This document shows, in pieces, positions 17,946-26,342 of a stretch of 64,000 nucleotides of DNA. The position numbers and the translations under genes are program-made. Below the pieces are notes generated by a model. The model was not told the origin of the DNA. It did not search any database and saw nothing but the letters and a program-made list of their open reading frames with translations. This DNA comes from Gracilibacillus orientalis (GTDB lineage: Bacteria > Bacillota > Bacilli > Bacillales > Amphibacillaceae): the NCBI RefSeq assembly GCF_900114645.1, contig NZ_FOTR01000011.1, positions 17,755 through 81,754 on the forward strand. The letters are read 5' to 3'. How positions within the stretch are numbered: the stretch's first letter is position 1; every line of letters begins with the position of its first letter.

Positions 17946-18118
17946 TTATTTTAAAGACGGTTTTTCATCTAAGGACCAAACAAGAAGTATATATACCCAG
18001 AAAGAAACTGATGAAGTGAAAAAGAAAATTAACCTAACAATACAAAAAACTCTGCTATCCCCCCACATACGCCGTACAAAGCCTTATCTGTTGCTGACTT
18101 TCTTAACTTCTTATCCAT
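17946..18118 (-). pseudogene. Frameshifted PspC-domain gene
   Basis: The 5' part encodes the PspC signature (RKSATDKALYGVCGGIAEFF) and then stops at a TAA. In another frame the sequence continues as IVRLIFFFTSSVSFWVYILL and ends normally at 17946, exactly what the second half of a PspC domain looks like. A few codons (normally around GIxPxx) are missing at the junction, with a frame change. GGAGGGG precedes the start. PspC proteins are membrane-stress sensors; this copy cannot make a full domain. Confidence 0.75.
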
Positions 18119-18247
18119 TAATACCCCTCCGAGCTGATTCAGGTGATATATCGCAACTTGCTCACAAAAAGAATTTGCTTCATTTGTTTAGATGAAATTT
18201 TTTGCCTAATATCAGCCATACGCACAGGGTATCAGCAGATACTTTAA

Positions 18248-19171
18248 TCAGTTGGATATATTATACCAATCTTGATTTCCTCTGATAACTGATTGAAGTC
18301 CCAAACTATACGTTTTATATTCTCTCTGATAAATTTTTTCGTTTTTTAGTAACTCTCTCTCCAAACGTGTGAACTCTTCTATATAAAGATTCTGTAACTC
18401 TACTGTGTCATTAATCACTTCCTGTATAAATGTTTGATTTTGATGCAAAGATAACAATATATTATCAATATCACTAGCAATTAATTCTTTTTTCAAAGAT
18501 ATAATGTCATTTGTCAAATTAATAATTGCACTAACATTAGTTTTTAATTCTATAAAAGTGTTATTGATTAATTTTTCAGGCAAATAAACAGTATTAGCCA
18601 TTTCTATTAAATCAAAATAGTGGAAGTTTTTTTCTTGATTTTGATTATAACTTAAATCTTCATCTACTTCGAATCCGATGATATCATTTTGTTGGCTTTC
18701 CATTTTCCAAATCTTGTTGTACAAATAAGCTTGAATATTCTTAGCAAATCGATTCTGCCATTGATAGGGTGTCATTTTTTTGGTTTTTTCCCACCATTGG
18801 GCCCATGCGAGTAAATAAGCATTCTTATGTGATAATTGAGAGAGCTTTCCTTCCATTATCTGAACCATTTGCTTTACAAGGTTATAAGCTTTGGAATTAT
18901 TCCTGTTTTTTTCTAAATAGTCTTCTAGAACAAATATAAGTAAGTTATATTTGGATATCATAATTAGTGGGGCAAATGAAGCCTGTGGAAACAAACGGGC
19001 TGAAAAGTAACCTGACTTAATAGTATCGAAAACATCACTATCAAGTTGACTAAATTGAAAAAGACCTAGTTCTTCACCCCATCTTTTAGTTATTATATGT
19101 ACTTCCTGAGCATAGGAGTTAATACCTACAGGGAAGGAACACGTAATGTCCGGAAACTCAAGTTTATCCAT
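18248..19171 (-). CDS. Class I terpene-synthase-like protein
   Basis: A protein of about 307 residues with the layout of bacterial sesquiterpene cyclases. It shows SFPVGINSYAQEV with a following W, then ARLFPQASF, then an aspartate-rich motif equivalent F80-VLEDYLE (E83, D84, E87 in place of DDxxD). The Mg-binding NSE triad is complete: N221, S225 and E229 in NDIISLKKE. The C-terminal end RGNQDWYNIS matches the usual GNLxW segment. A pyrophosphate-sensor Arg about 46 residues before N221 is not evident. GAAGGAG supports the ATG at 19171. It lies next to an XRE regulator. No prenyl-diphosphate synthase is nearby. The product is unknown. Confidence 0.75.
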   Translation of the reverse strand: MDKLEFPDITCSFPVGINSYAQEVHIITKRWGEELGLFQFSQLDSDVFDTIKSGYFSARLFPQASFAPLIMISKYNLLIFVLEDYLEKNRNNSKAYNLVKQMVQIMEGKLSQLSHKNAYLLAWAQWWEKTKKMTPYQWQNRFAKNIQAYLYNKIWKMESQQNDIIGFEVDEDLSYNQNQEKNFHYFDLIEMANTVYLPEKLINNTFIELKTNVSAIINLTNDIISLKKELIASDIDNILLSLHQNQTFIQEVINDTVELQNLYIEEFTRLERELLKNEKIYQREYKTYSLGLQSVIRGNQDWYNISN

Positions 19172-19225
19172 TCTGCACACTCCTTCTCACTTCATCAGAC
19201 TATTTTATGTATAATTCGAAAGTTC

Positions 19226-19546
19226 TTATAAACTTTTTAAGAATACTAAAAATGAGTTTAGCTGTGTTCTTTCTGCTGGCGATAATTGCTTAATTTTATT
19301 AGTCAGTAAAATTAATTCTTCTGCTTGTTTTTGATCTTCGTTAATATAAACAGCGAAAGTGACTAGATCAGTTTCAAGAGCTTTTAATATTTTAGAAAGT
19401 AGCACAATGTTAGGAACAGAACGATCCTTTTCTATATAACTAATATATGATTGTGAAAGATTTACTTTCTCCGCTACTTCTTCCATGGATAAATTTAATG
19501 CTTTACGAAGAGTTTTTAATTTACCTCCGATTTGTAACTCACTCAT
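19226..19546 (-). CDS. XRE-family helix-turn-helix regulator
   Basis: A protein of about 106 residues with a Cro/CI-type helix-turn-helix (LKTLRKALNLSMEEVAEKVN, then SQSYISYIEKDRSVP) and a short helical C-terminal tail (LSPAERTQLNSFLVFLKSL) resembling SinR-type dimerisation helices. AAAGGG supports the ATG at 19546. It precedes the terpene-synthase-like gene by about 55 bases and probably controls it or is co-transcribed with it. Confidence 0.85.
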   Translation of the reverse strand: MSELQIGGKLKTLRKALNLSMEEVAEKVNLSQSYISYIEKDRSVPNIVLLSKILKALETDLVTFAVYINEDQKQAEELILLTNKIKQLSPAERTQLNSFLVFLKSL

Positions 19547-19573
19547 ACGAATCCCTTTCTTTCCAATATTCAT

Positions 19574-20011
19574 TATAATTAGTATTAAATAACTGCAATA
19601 ACTTTCTTCTTCAATATGTATTGCGTCGTCTGGCTTCCTACTTTGTTAATCCTATAAAATGGTTTGTCCCTTTGATCCCCCTTCCTAAAAGTGACAAAAT
19701 AGGACAGAAAAATACACGTTTCTATTATATTCCTTCAAAATAAACATTTTATGAACAAAAACAAGAATAAAAAGGAATTTCGAATCACATTTTCTAATCG
19801 TTTTTTACTATTTTTACTTTTTATTCAGAGAGCTTGCATATACTTGGACTTTAGCCATGAGAGAGTCAGAAAGAATTAAGATAAGCCGATTTTCTAATTT
19901 AAGAAAATCGGCTTTATCTTGCTAACCATAAATAGGATTATCCTTATTAAAAATAAAACTAATTATGGACGTAATATATATACCATTTCGTCATTTTGCA
20001 AAAGATTAATG
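19574..20011. other. 440-base intergenic region between the XRE gene and the anchored repeat protein
   Basis: I see no credible gene. It holds the probable promoter area of the XRE gene and a strong inverted repeat at 19878-19920. Confidence 0.5.
19878..19920. repeat. Strong inverted repeat, terminator-like
   Basis: AAGATAAGCCGATTTTC pairs with GAAAATCGGCTTTATCTT with one bulged A and a short loop. Neither side has a clean U-run, and no gene ends close by, so it may be a terminator of a lost gene or a processing signal. Confidence 0.55.
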
Positions 20012-20051
20012 TCAAAAATAAATTGCGTAGCTTGGGACTACGCAATTTATT
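20012..20051 (-). terminator. Terminator after the anchored repeat protein
   Basis: AATAAATTGCGTAG (20017-20030) pairs perfectly with CTACGCAATTTATT (20038-20051) over 14 bp. The minus strand continues with TTTG after the AT-rich stem end. It lies 12 bases after the stop codon of the gene at 20064. Confidence 0.8.
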
Positions 20052-20063
20052 TAATCGTAATAA

Positions 20064-20858
20064 TTAAGCTTTTTTCTTTTTTTGATAGAAAACAACACCA
20101 CTACCTACAACTAACAACATCAAACCTGTTATCAAAAAGTTGAAAATGGAAGTGCTAGTGTTTGGCAAGTTACCTTCTCCATCATTATTGTTAGAGTTGT
20201 TTCCGTTATTTCCTTTTCCATTATTGTTGTTGGAGTTGCCTCCGTTATTTCCTTCTCCATTATTATTGTTGGAGTTGTTTCCGTTATTTCCTTCTCCTTC
20301 ATTATTGTCGGAGTCGTCTCCGTTATTTCCTTCTCCTTCACCATTGTCAGAGTCGTCTCCGTTATTTCCTTCTCCTTCACCATTGTCAGAGTTGTCTCCG
20401 TTATTTCCTTCTCCTTCATTATTGTCGGAGTCGTTTCCGTTATTTCCTTCTCCTTCATCATTGTCAGAGTCGTCTCCGTTATTTCCTTCTCCTCCGTCGT
20501 CACAATCTTCCTCACATGTTAGGGTAACGGTAGTTATATCCTGAATTTCATCATTTCCTACAATTATCGTATAATCACCAGCAGTATCTCCATTAGCCGT
20601 AGTCGGAAAACCAATAGTTGATTGGAATTCCCCATCTTCGACTGTTAACACATCCATAAAATAAACAGCTTCATCAGGTGCAACAATTTTTATCAGTACT
20701 TCTTCTAAATCTGTCGCTGTTCCTGACACTTCAAGTTCTTGACTAGCACTAATTTCAGTCTTATCTATATCTAAAGATACAGTTGCAGCAAATACTGTCA
20801 TTGGCATTTGAGCAATCAACAACGTCATGAAAAGGATTGAAACAATACGTAATTTCAC
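20064..20858 (-). CDS. Sortase-anchored surface protein with acidic 13-residue repeats
   Basis: A 264-residue exported protein. A signal peptide (about residues 1-25) precedes an Ig-like domain of about 95 residues, then eight copies of a 13-residue repeat of the form GEGNNGDDSDNNE, and a cell-wall sorting signal: LPNTS, a hydrophobic helix and a KKKKA tail. The sorting motif has Ser where LPXTG has Gly. The start is a GTG with GGAG upstream. It follows the GH92 gene by 85 bases and may display or retain that enzyme system. Ligand and function are unknown. Confidence 0.85.
   Translation of the reverse strand: MKLRIVSILFMTLLIAQMPMTVFAATVSLDIDKTEISASQELEVSGTATDLEEVLIKIVAPDEAVYFMDVLTVEDGEFQSTIGFPTTANGDTAGDYTIIVGNDEIQDITTVTLTCEEDCDDGGEGNNGDDSDNDEGEGNNGNDSDNNEGEGNNGDNSDNGEGEGNNGDDSDNGEGEGNNGDDSDNNEGEGNNGNNSNNNNGEGNNGGNSNNNNGKGNNGNNSNNNDGEGNLPNTSTSIFNFLITGLMLLVVGSGVVFYQKKKKA
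20170..20500. repeat. 39-bp tandem repeat inside the surface protein gene
   Basis: About eight copies of a 39-base unit (for example CCGTTATTTCCTTCTCC recurring at 20203, 20242 and onward) encode the 13-residue Gly/Asn/Asp repeats. Such in-frame repeats can change copy number by slippage and alter stalk length. Confidence 0.8.
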
Positions 20859-20943
20859 TTTTTCTCCTCGCCTTCTAAATTCATCCCCTTATCAGAGAAT
20901 CGTTTATGCTAATGGTTCATTTTCACCTTATCCTTAGGGTCAC

Positions 20944-23900
20944 TTAAAAGTCTATTACATTAGAAAAGATCATTTTATCGATATTACCAACATATCGATG
21001 TTCTGATGTAGTAGATCCGCTAAAGACTACACAAATTGTCTTATCGCCCGTCAATACTTTATCTAACGTGGCACTGGCTGTTTGATAGGTTCCCCAACCA
21101 CTTCCCGTATTGGCCAGATCTACCGTACCAATCAATTCACCATCTTTGTCATCTAATCGAATCTCTGCAACTACATCATCAGGTGCTTTTTGCGATGGAG
21201 CATCATACACCATTTTGACATATTTTTTGCCTTTCGTTCCAAAACTGATGTTGTTGAACGTAAGCCATGCACCGTCAAATGTATTCGCAACAACCGTTCC
21301 ACCATTGTTTCCTTCTGTTTTCAAAGGACCATTGTTAAATGAATTTACTTCCTCTGTCCAATCGCTGCGATTCTCTAACTCTACTACTACATTATCTTCA
21401 ACTTCTTCCTGATTGAAAAAGCTCGCATTGTCAAAATTCCCGATATACTTATAAGTAGAGTCAGTGGATCCCTTAAGCACAAAATAAACATCTTGTACAC
21501 CAGTTATTTTCTCGTCCAAGGAAGCAGTAACTGTTTGATAAGTTCCCCAGCCGTCACCAGTTGGCGGTACTTCAATGGTGCCGGCTAATTTCCCATCTAT
21601 TGCATCTAAACGAACCTCTATAGTTGAATCCGATGCACTGTTCCCTGAATTACTGGCATACTCCACAGCAATATGATTGACACCTTCACTACCAAAATTC
21701 ATCTTTTCATATGCCAACCATGCACCATCAAATGTATTTGCCACTTGCTCGCCGCTTTTTCCATTCTCTGTTTTCATCGGGCTATTATTAGCTGGATTAT
21801 CTTCGGTTGACCAATTATCATAGTCTTCTAATTCCAGTTTTTCAAAGTCAGTACGAACATCTTCATATGCTAGTGTAAAGCTATCAAAGTTACCAATGTA
21901 CGGTTGGCTACTATTTGTGTCACCTTTCATAAGGACAAACAAATCTTGTGTACCAGTGACAACTTTATCTAAATAAGCCGTAGTTGTCGTATAGTTTCCC
22001 CAACCATCGCCTGTATTCTCTAATTCAATGGTGCCGACTAGCTCACCCTCAGCAGAACCGAGACGAAATTCTAATGTACTTCCAGCTGGAACTCTTGATT
22101 TCGGTGCATCATACTCCACCGCAACTTGGTTTTTACCTTCTGTACCGAATTCCACCTCTTGATAAGCAAGCCATCCACCATCAAATGTGTTAGCTATTAC
22201 AACACCACCATTATTCGATTCTGTCTTCAGCGGTTCATCGTTAAAACTATTAACACCGGAAGACCAAGCTGTTCTTGCTTCGAACTCAATCTCTGAACCA
22301 AAGCTATCATTTCCTTCTTCCTCGTCCTTATCCTCGTCTTCTGGAATCGGCACTGGATCTATGTCTTTGCCGTCCTCTCCATCTTCTTCCTCTCCAGCAT
22401 CAGGATTTTCGGGATCTGGCTCTACACCTGGCACTGTTTCTGGTTTTTGTTCTAATGGTTTTGCAAGCCATAAGGAATCATAGATATTACCATTAAACTC
22501 ATCTACTAGATAAACATTGATATCATACTCTTCTTCATCAATGTTAAATAATTGAGTGAGATCAAAATCGCCATTTTCTACAGGAACAGTATTCGTCATC
22601 CATGCTTCGTCGTTCTCCGTCATCAACTGGAATACAACTGTGGCTGATTCATCATAATCTCCTGTTAAGGTACCTTTCACATTTACTTCTAGGTTACCTT
22701 TTTGAGCAATATTGACATCTAAATCATATACTTCCCAAAGCATATCTGAAGTAAATGGATCCTTTGAAACAAGAACATCTCCATATGTTTGATCTTCACT
22801 TTCATTCGCTTTTACTCTCACTTGAATTTGACCAGATTCATATGCTACTGGTCCTACCGTTTGCGGATTGGAAGTTGCTGTATGCCAATTCTCCCCACCA
22901 TCAAGACTGTATTCGTAATCCGATACTTGATCAAATTTTTCAATATTTGTCCATCCAAATGTGTTCTCTTCATCATCAACTGTACCGTTGGTCGGAGCTT
23001 CTGGGACTTCCATCTTACCAACTGATTCCAAGCCGAAATCAAAAGCAATATCTGAACTTGTCGCATTTGTTTGATGAACTTCTGCTGTAATGACGTTTTC
23101 GCCTTCTACTAAATATGACGGATCAATCGTGTAGCTATTCTCGTCACGTTCATCATTTACTGTACCATTTGCATAGGTCTCATAATCGACATCCCCGCTC
23201 GGCATGTTCGTTCTGATAATTTCGTGACCATTCAAATAAACAATAGCTCCATCATCGCGTATTAAACTCGCTTCTAATCCCATAATATCTTCTGCATCTT
23301 CTACTTCAAACGTTTTACGGAAATAAGTAGTTACGTATTTATTTCCACTATCAGGACCATAACTTACTTCTGTGTTAACATTACCATTCCTGTCGTAGCC
23401 AAGCATCGCCTTGCCTGATTGCCATTCATTGTCATCAAAATCAACCGCTGTCCAGTTGTCTCCAGCTGCTTGTCCTTTATCAAAGTATTTCCACTCTGTT
23501 TCTTTGGAGATTAACTCATTTCTTGTAATCTTATTATCTAATTCCTGATTGAAATCTGTTGTTGGCACTGTAGCTTCTGTTCCCCACTCATAGTTAGGCT
23601 CTGCACTCATTTCTAATTCTAATGTTCCTCCTGCCATCACATCTTCATAACCAAGAAACGCTTGGTCAAAGTTATCTCCATTAAATTGTGCTGACTCGAT
23701 AAAACGATTATCACTCGAAACGTTATTGGCCTTGATTGTAAAGGTCTTGTCGTTTTCTAAATGCAATGTCATCTCTTCAAAAATAGGTGAACCTATTAAA
23801 TAATATGGATCTCCCGGGTTACCTGGAAATAGCCCCATTGCACTGTAGATAAACCAGGAAGACATCGCACCTGCATCATCATCCATCGACTTTAAATAAC

Positions 23901-26298
23901 CTTCAGGGTCATCACGATATACGCGTGATTCCATGGGATATGCATATAATCCATGATTATGATACTTCTGTGTTACTTCTTCTGTTGTGAACTCTCTCGC
24001 ATAATATTGTGTTAAATACGGCATTCCTAAATAGTTAAATAAATATGGAACATGAATATCCGGTTCGTTAACCGCCATATATTCATCAATTTCAAAGAAA
24101 TACTTTAAATCCTTCGCCATTTGTTTATCTCCACCACTTAAATCGGAAAGACCGTTAATATCATGTGGAACAAACCAGCGATATGTCCATAAATTCCCTT
24201 GGTAAGCATATTTATTTACTTGTGTTATATCATTCTGATTTACATCCATGGCTTTTGGTGTAAAGAAACCTCGTTGCTTTCCACTCTCATCAACTTGCTC
24301 CCCATTCCAAAGTGACTGATAAGACAATGAGATCTCTTTATATTGTTCATATGTTTCCTTATCACCAATTAATTCAGCTAGTTTCATCGGATAATAAGCA
24401 CTATATGCTTTTTCCAATTTTCCTGAGACTTCGTTGTCATTGACAGAATAGTTATCTGTATCAGTAGCCATACCTTGCAAAGCTGTATTAACCTCTTCAT
24501 TTGTTAAATCAAAACCCTTGGCATAAGCATCAAGAATGACAGCACCATTAAATTCATTTCTTACTGTTGGACTTGGCCAGTAGCCTTCTCCCCACTGTAC
24601 ATATGAGCCTCTGGTGTTATAGACATCAATCATTGATTTCACCATGTTTTCGTACTCATTAGGTGCAAGAAGAGAATATAAAGAATATTTACGGAAATCA
24701 TCCCAAGTGGACCAGCCGTTATAATAGTCAAAGTCCTCACCGATCTCAGATGTTTCACGAACCGTATCTTCTTCTCTCGCTGCACGGAATGTGTCAACTG
24801 AACTCGTTACATTGTTCGGATGTAGGAATGAATGGTACATTTGCGTGTAAAAAATCGTTTTGTTTTCTTCATTGTCATCTTTTATCTCTACTTTGCTTAA
24901 TAAGTCACTCCACGTTTCACGCGTCTCTTCATGCTGTGCATCAAAATCCCAGCCGGCATCTATATGTTCACGTTCTGCTTTTGCTTGATCAACACTAATA
25001 GTAGAGAGACCAACTTTTGCTTGTACTTTTTTATTTTCAGATGTATTAAAGTTCACCCAAGCACCACTGTTAATGCCTGTACGTTCTGTCTCTTCCCCTA
25101 CTTGATCGTCTGACCATGATTGGAACGATTCGAAATCTTGATCAAACTGGATAGAGTAATACATCGTGTAATGACCGTGACCACAAACATTCTTCGATTG
25201 GATCATTCCAGAAATTTCATTATTGTTTTCGACCTTAAGATTTGCGTCAATCATTCCCGCGTAAGAGTTGGAAAGATCAATTAAAACAGATCCCTCCTCT
25301 TCACCCTCTGGGAACATGTATCGGTGGAATCCAACATTATCAGATGCTGTTAACTCTGCTTGAATACCTGATGCAAGCTCTACACCATAATAACCAGGAG
25401 ACGCTTCTTCACTGCTTTTGTCGTATTTTTGTTTATACGTATTGCTATCGTTTGTGAAATCTTGGGTCTGTGGCATAACTAGAATGTTTCCTCCCGCACC
25501 ACTACAACCTACACCGCTAAATCGCAAATGGGAAAAGCCTTTCAGATAATCATCCTGATAATAATAACCACTAAATGCTCCCCCATCACTATCCGGTCCA
25601 AGTGAAACGAGACCAAATGGTGTGGTTGGACCTGGGTTTGTCTGACCATTATCACCTAGCGTATTGATGAATGGATCGACATAATCAACTGGATCTAAAT
25701 TTGTTTGTGACTTGGAAGGTGTTTGATCCTTCTCTACCCCGTATATTTCCAATTCATAAATACGGACTGTATTATTATCATAAGCCCCTTTATCTACAAA
25801 CAACCGTACGTATTGAGCTGAAAATGTCGGCACATAACGATCAACAATTGTCTGTACATTATCTTTTACAACATCGACATCTTCCCATGTTTCTCCGTCT
25901 ACACTTTTTTGAAGACGGAAATCTTTTGTATTCCAAAATGGATACATGTTTGTTTCTCCAATTCCAGCATTCTGCACGACCCATTGATTAATGTTATACA
26001 CTTTCCCTAAATCAAGCTCTAACCATTTGTCTAATCCGCTGGAACTATTACACCACTTCGTATTTGTTTTTCCGTCAACAGCAAATGACCCTTTTTCCTC
26101 TTCATTACATTGACCACTGGCTGTTACTTCAGCATTTAACGCAAGGTTAGACGTGTCAGTAGTTTCTTGATTATTAGCTTCGGCATCCATGTTGTTATTC
26201 GACTCTGCATATACTGTTGTGTTGGTACCAATCCATGATGGTAGCATAGACAGAAGCATTAATCCGATCATAAAGATAGGTAGTATCTTTTTGCTCAT
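20944..26298 (-). CDS. Secreted multi-domain GH92 alpha-mannosidase
   Basis: A 1784-residue exported enzyme. A signal peptide (about 1-31) is followed by an F5/8 type C (CBM32-like) domain (about 50-190) and the GH92 catalytic region (about 205-905), with DPFINTLGDNG, GFSHLRFSGVGCSGAGG and DDDAGAMSSWFIYSAMGLFP. Then come a jelly-roll module with RDDGAIVYLNG, a FGWTN-containing module, a third beta module, an acidic linker and three CBM6-like copies (about 1350-1784). GH92 enzymes are Ca-dependent exo-alpha-mannosidases acting on N-glycans or yeast mannan. It starts 45 bases after the phosphoesterase gene, so the two form an operon. Confidence 0.92.
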   Translation of the reverse strand: MSKKILPIFMIGLMLLSMLPSWIGTNTTVYAESNNNMDAEANNQETTDTSNLALNAEVTASGQCNEEEKGSFAVDGKTNTKWCNSSSGLDKWLELDLGKVYNINQWVVQNAGIGETNMYPFWNTKDFRLQKSVDGETWEDVDVVKDNVQTIVDRYVPTFSAQYVRLFVDKGAYDNNTVRIYELEIYGVEKDQTPSKSQTNLDPVDYVDPFINTLGDNGQTNPGPTTPFGLVSLGPDSDGGAFSGYYYQDDYLKGFSHLRFSGVGCSGAGGNILVMPQTQDFTNDSNTYKQKYDKSSEEASPGYYGVELASGIQAELTASDNVGFHRYMFPEGEEEGSVLIDLSNSYAGMIDANLKVENNNEISGMIQSKNVCGHGHYTMYYSIQFDQDFESFQSWSDDQVGEETERTGINSGAWVNFNTSENKKVQAKVGLSTISVDQAKAEREHIDAGWDFDAQHEETRETWSDLLSKVEIKDDNEENKTIFYTQMYHSFLHPNNVTSSVDTFRAAREEDTVRETSEIGEDFDYYNGWSTWDDFRKYSLYSLLAPNEYENMVKSMIDVYNTRGSYVQWGEGYWPSPTVRNEFNGAVILDAYAKGFDLTNEEVNTALQGMATDTDNYSVNDNEVSGKLEKAYSAYYPMKLAELIGDKETYEQYKEISLSYQSLWNGEQVDESGKQRGFFTPKAMDVNQNDITQVNKYAYQGNLWTYRWFVPHDINGLSDLSGGDKQMAKDLKYFFEIDEYMAVNEPDIHVPYLFNYLGMPYLTQYYAREFTTEEVTQKYHNHGLYAYPMESRVYRDDPEGYLKSMDDDAGAMSSWFIYSAMGLFPGNPGDPYYLIGSPIFEEMTLHLENDKTFTIKANNVSSDNRFIESAQFNGDNFDQAFLGYEDVMAGGTLELEMSAEPNYEWGTEATVPTTDFNQELDNKITRNELISKETEWKYFDKGQAAGDNWTAVDFDDNEWQSGKAMLGYDRNGNVNTEVSYGPDSGNKYVTTYFRKTFEVEDAEDIMGLEASLIRDDGAIVYLNGHEIIRTNMPSGDVDYETYANGTVNDERDENSYTIDPSYLVEGENVITAEVHQTNATSSDIAFDFGLESVGKMEVPEAPTNGTVDDEENTFGWTNIEKFDQVSDYEYSLDGGENWHTATSNPQTVGPVAYESGQIQVRVKANESEDQTYGDVLVSKDPFTSDMLWEVYDLDVNIAQKGNLEVNVKGTLTGDYDESATVVFQLMTENDEAWMTNTVPVENGDFDLTQLFNIDEEEYDINVYLVDEFNGNIYDSLWLAKPLEQKPETVPGVEPDPENPDAGEEEDGEDGKDIDPVPIPEDEDKDEEEGNDSFGSEIEFEARTAWSSGVNSFNDEPLKTESNNGGVVIANTFDGGWLAYQEVEFGTEGKNQVAVEYDAPKSRVPAGSTLEFRLGSAEGELVGTIELENTGDGWGNYTTTTAYLDKVVTGTQDLFVLMKGDTNSSQPYIGNFDSFTLAYEDVRTDFEKLELEDYDNWSTEDNPANNSPMKTENGKSGEQVANTFDGAWLAYEKMNFGSEGVNHIAVEYASNSGNSASDSTIEVRLDAIDGKLAGTIEVPPTGDGWGTYQTVTASLDEKITGVQDVYFVLKGSTDSTYKYIGNFDNASFFNQEEVEDNVVVELENRSDWTEEVNSFNNGPLKTEGNNGGTVVANTFDGAWLTFNNISFGTKGKKYVKMVYDAPSQKAPDDVVAEIRLDDKDGELIGTVDLANTGSGWGTYQTASATLDKVLTGDKTICVVFSGSTTSEHRYVGNIDKMIFSNVIDF

Positions 26299-26342
26299 TA
26301 CCCTATTTCCCTCCCGGTCACTTTTTATTTAAAATAGTTGGT

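Noticed and set aside
20132..20544. Open frames in other registers of the surface protein repeats
   Set aside because: They are shadows of the 39-bp repeat; only the frame with signal peptide and sorting signal makes sense.
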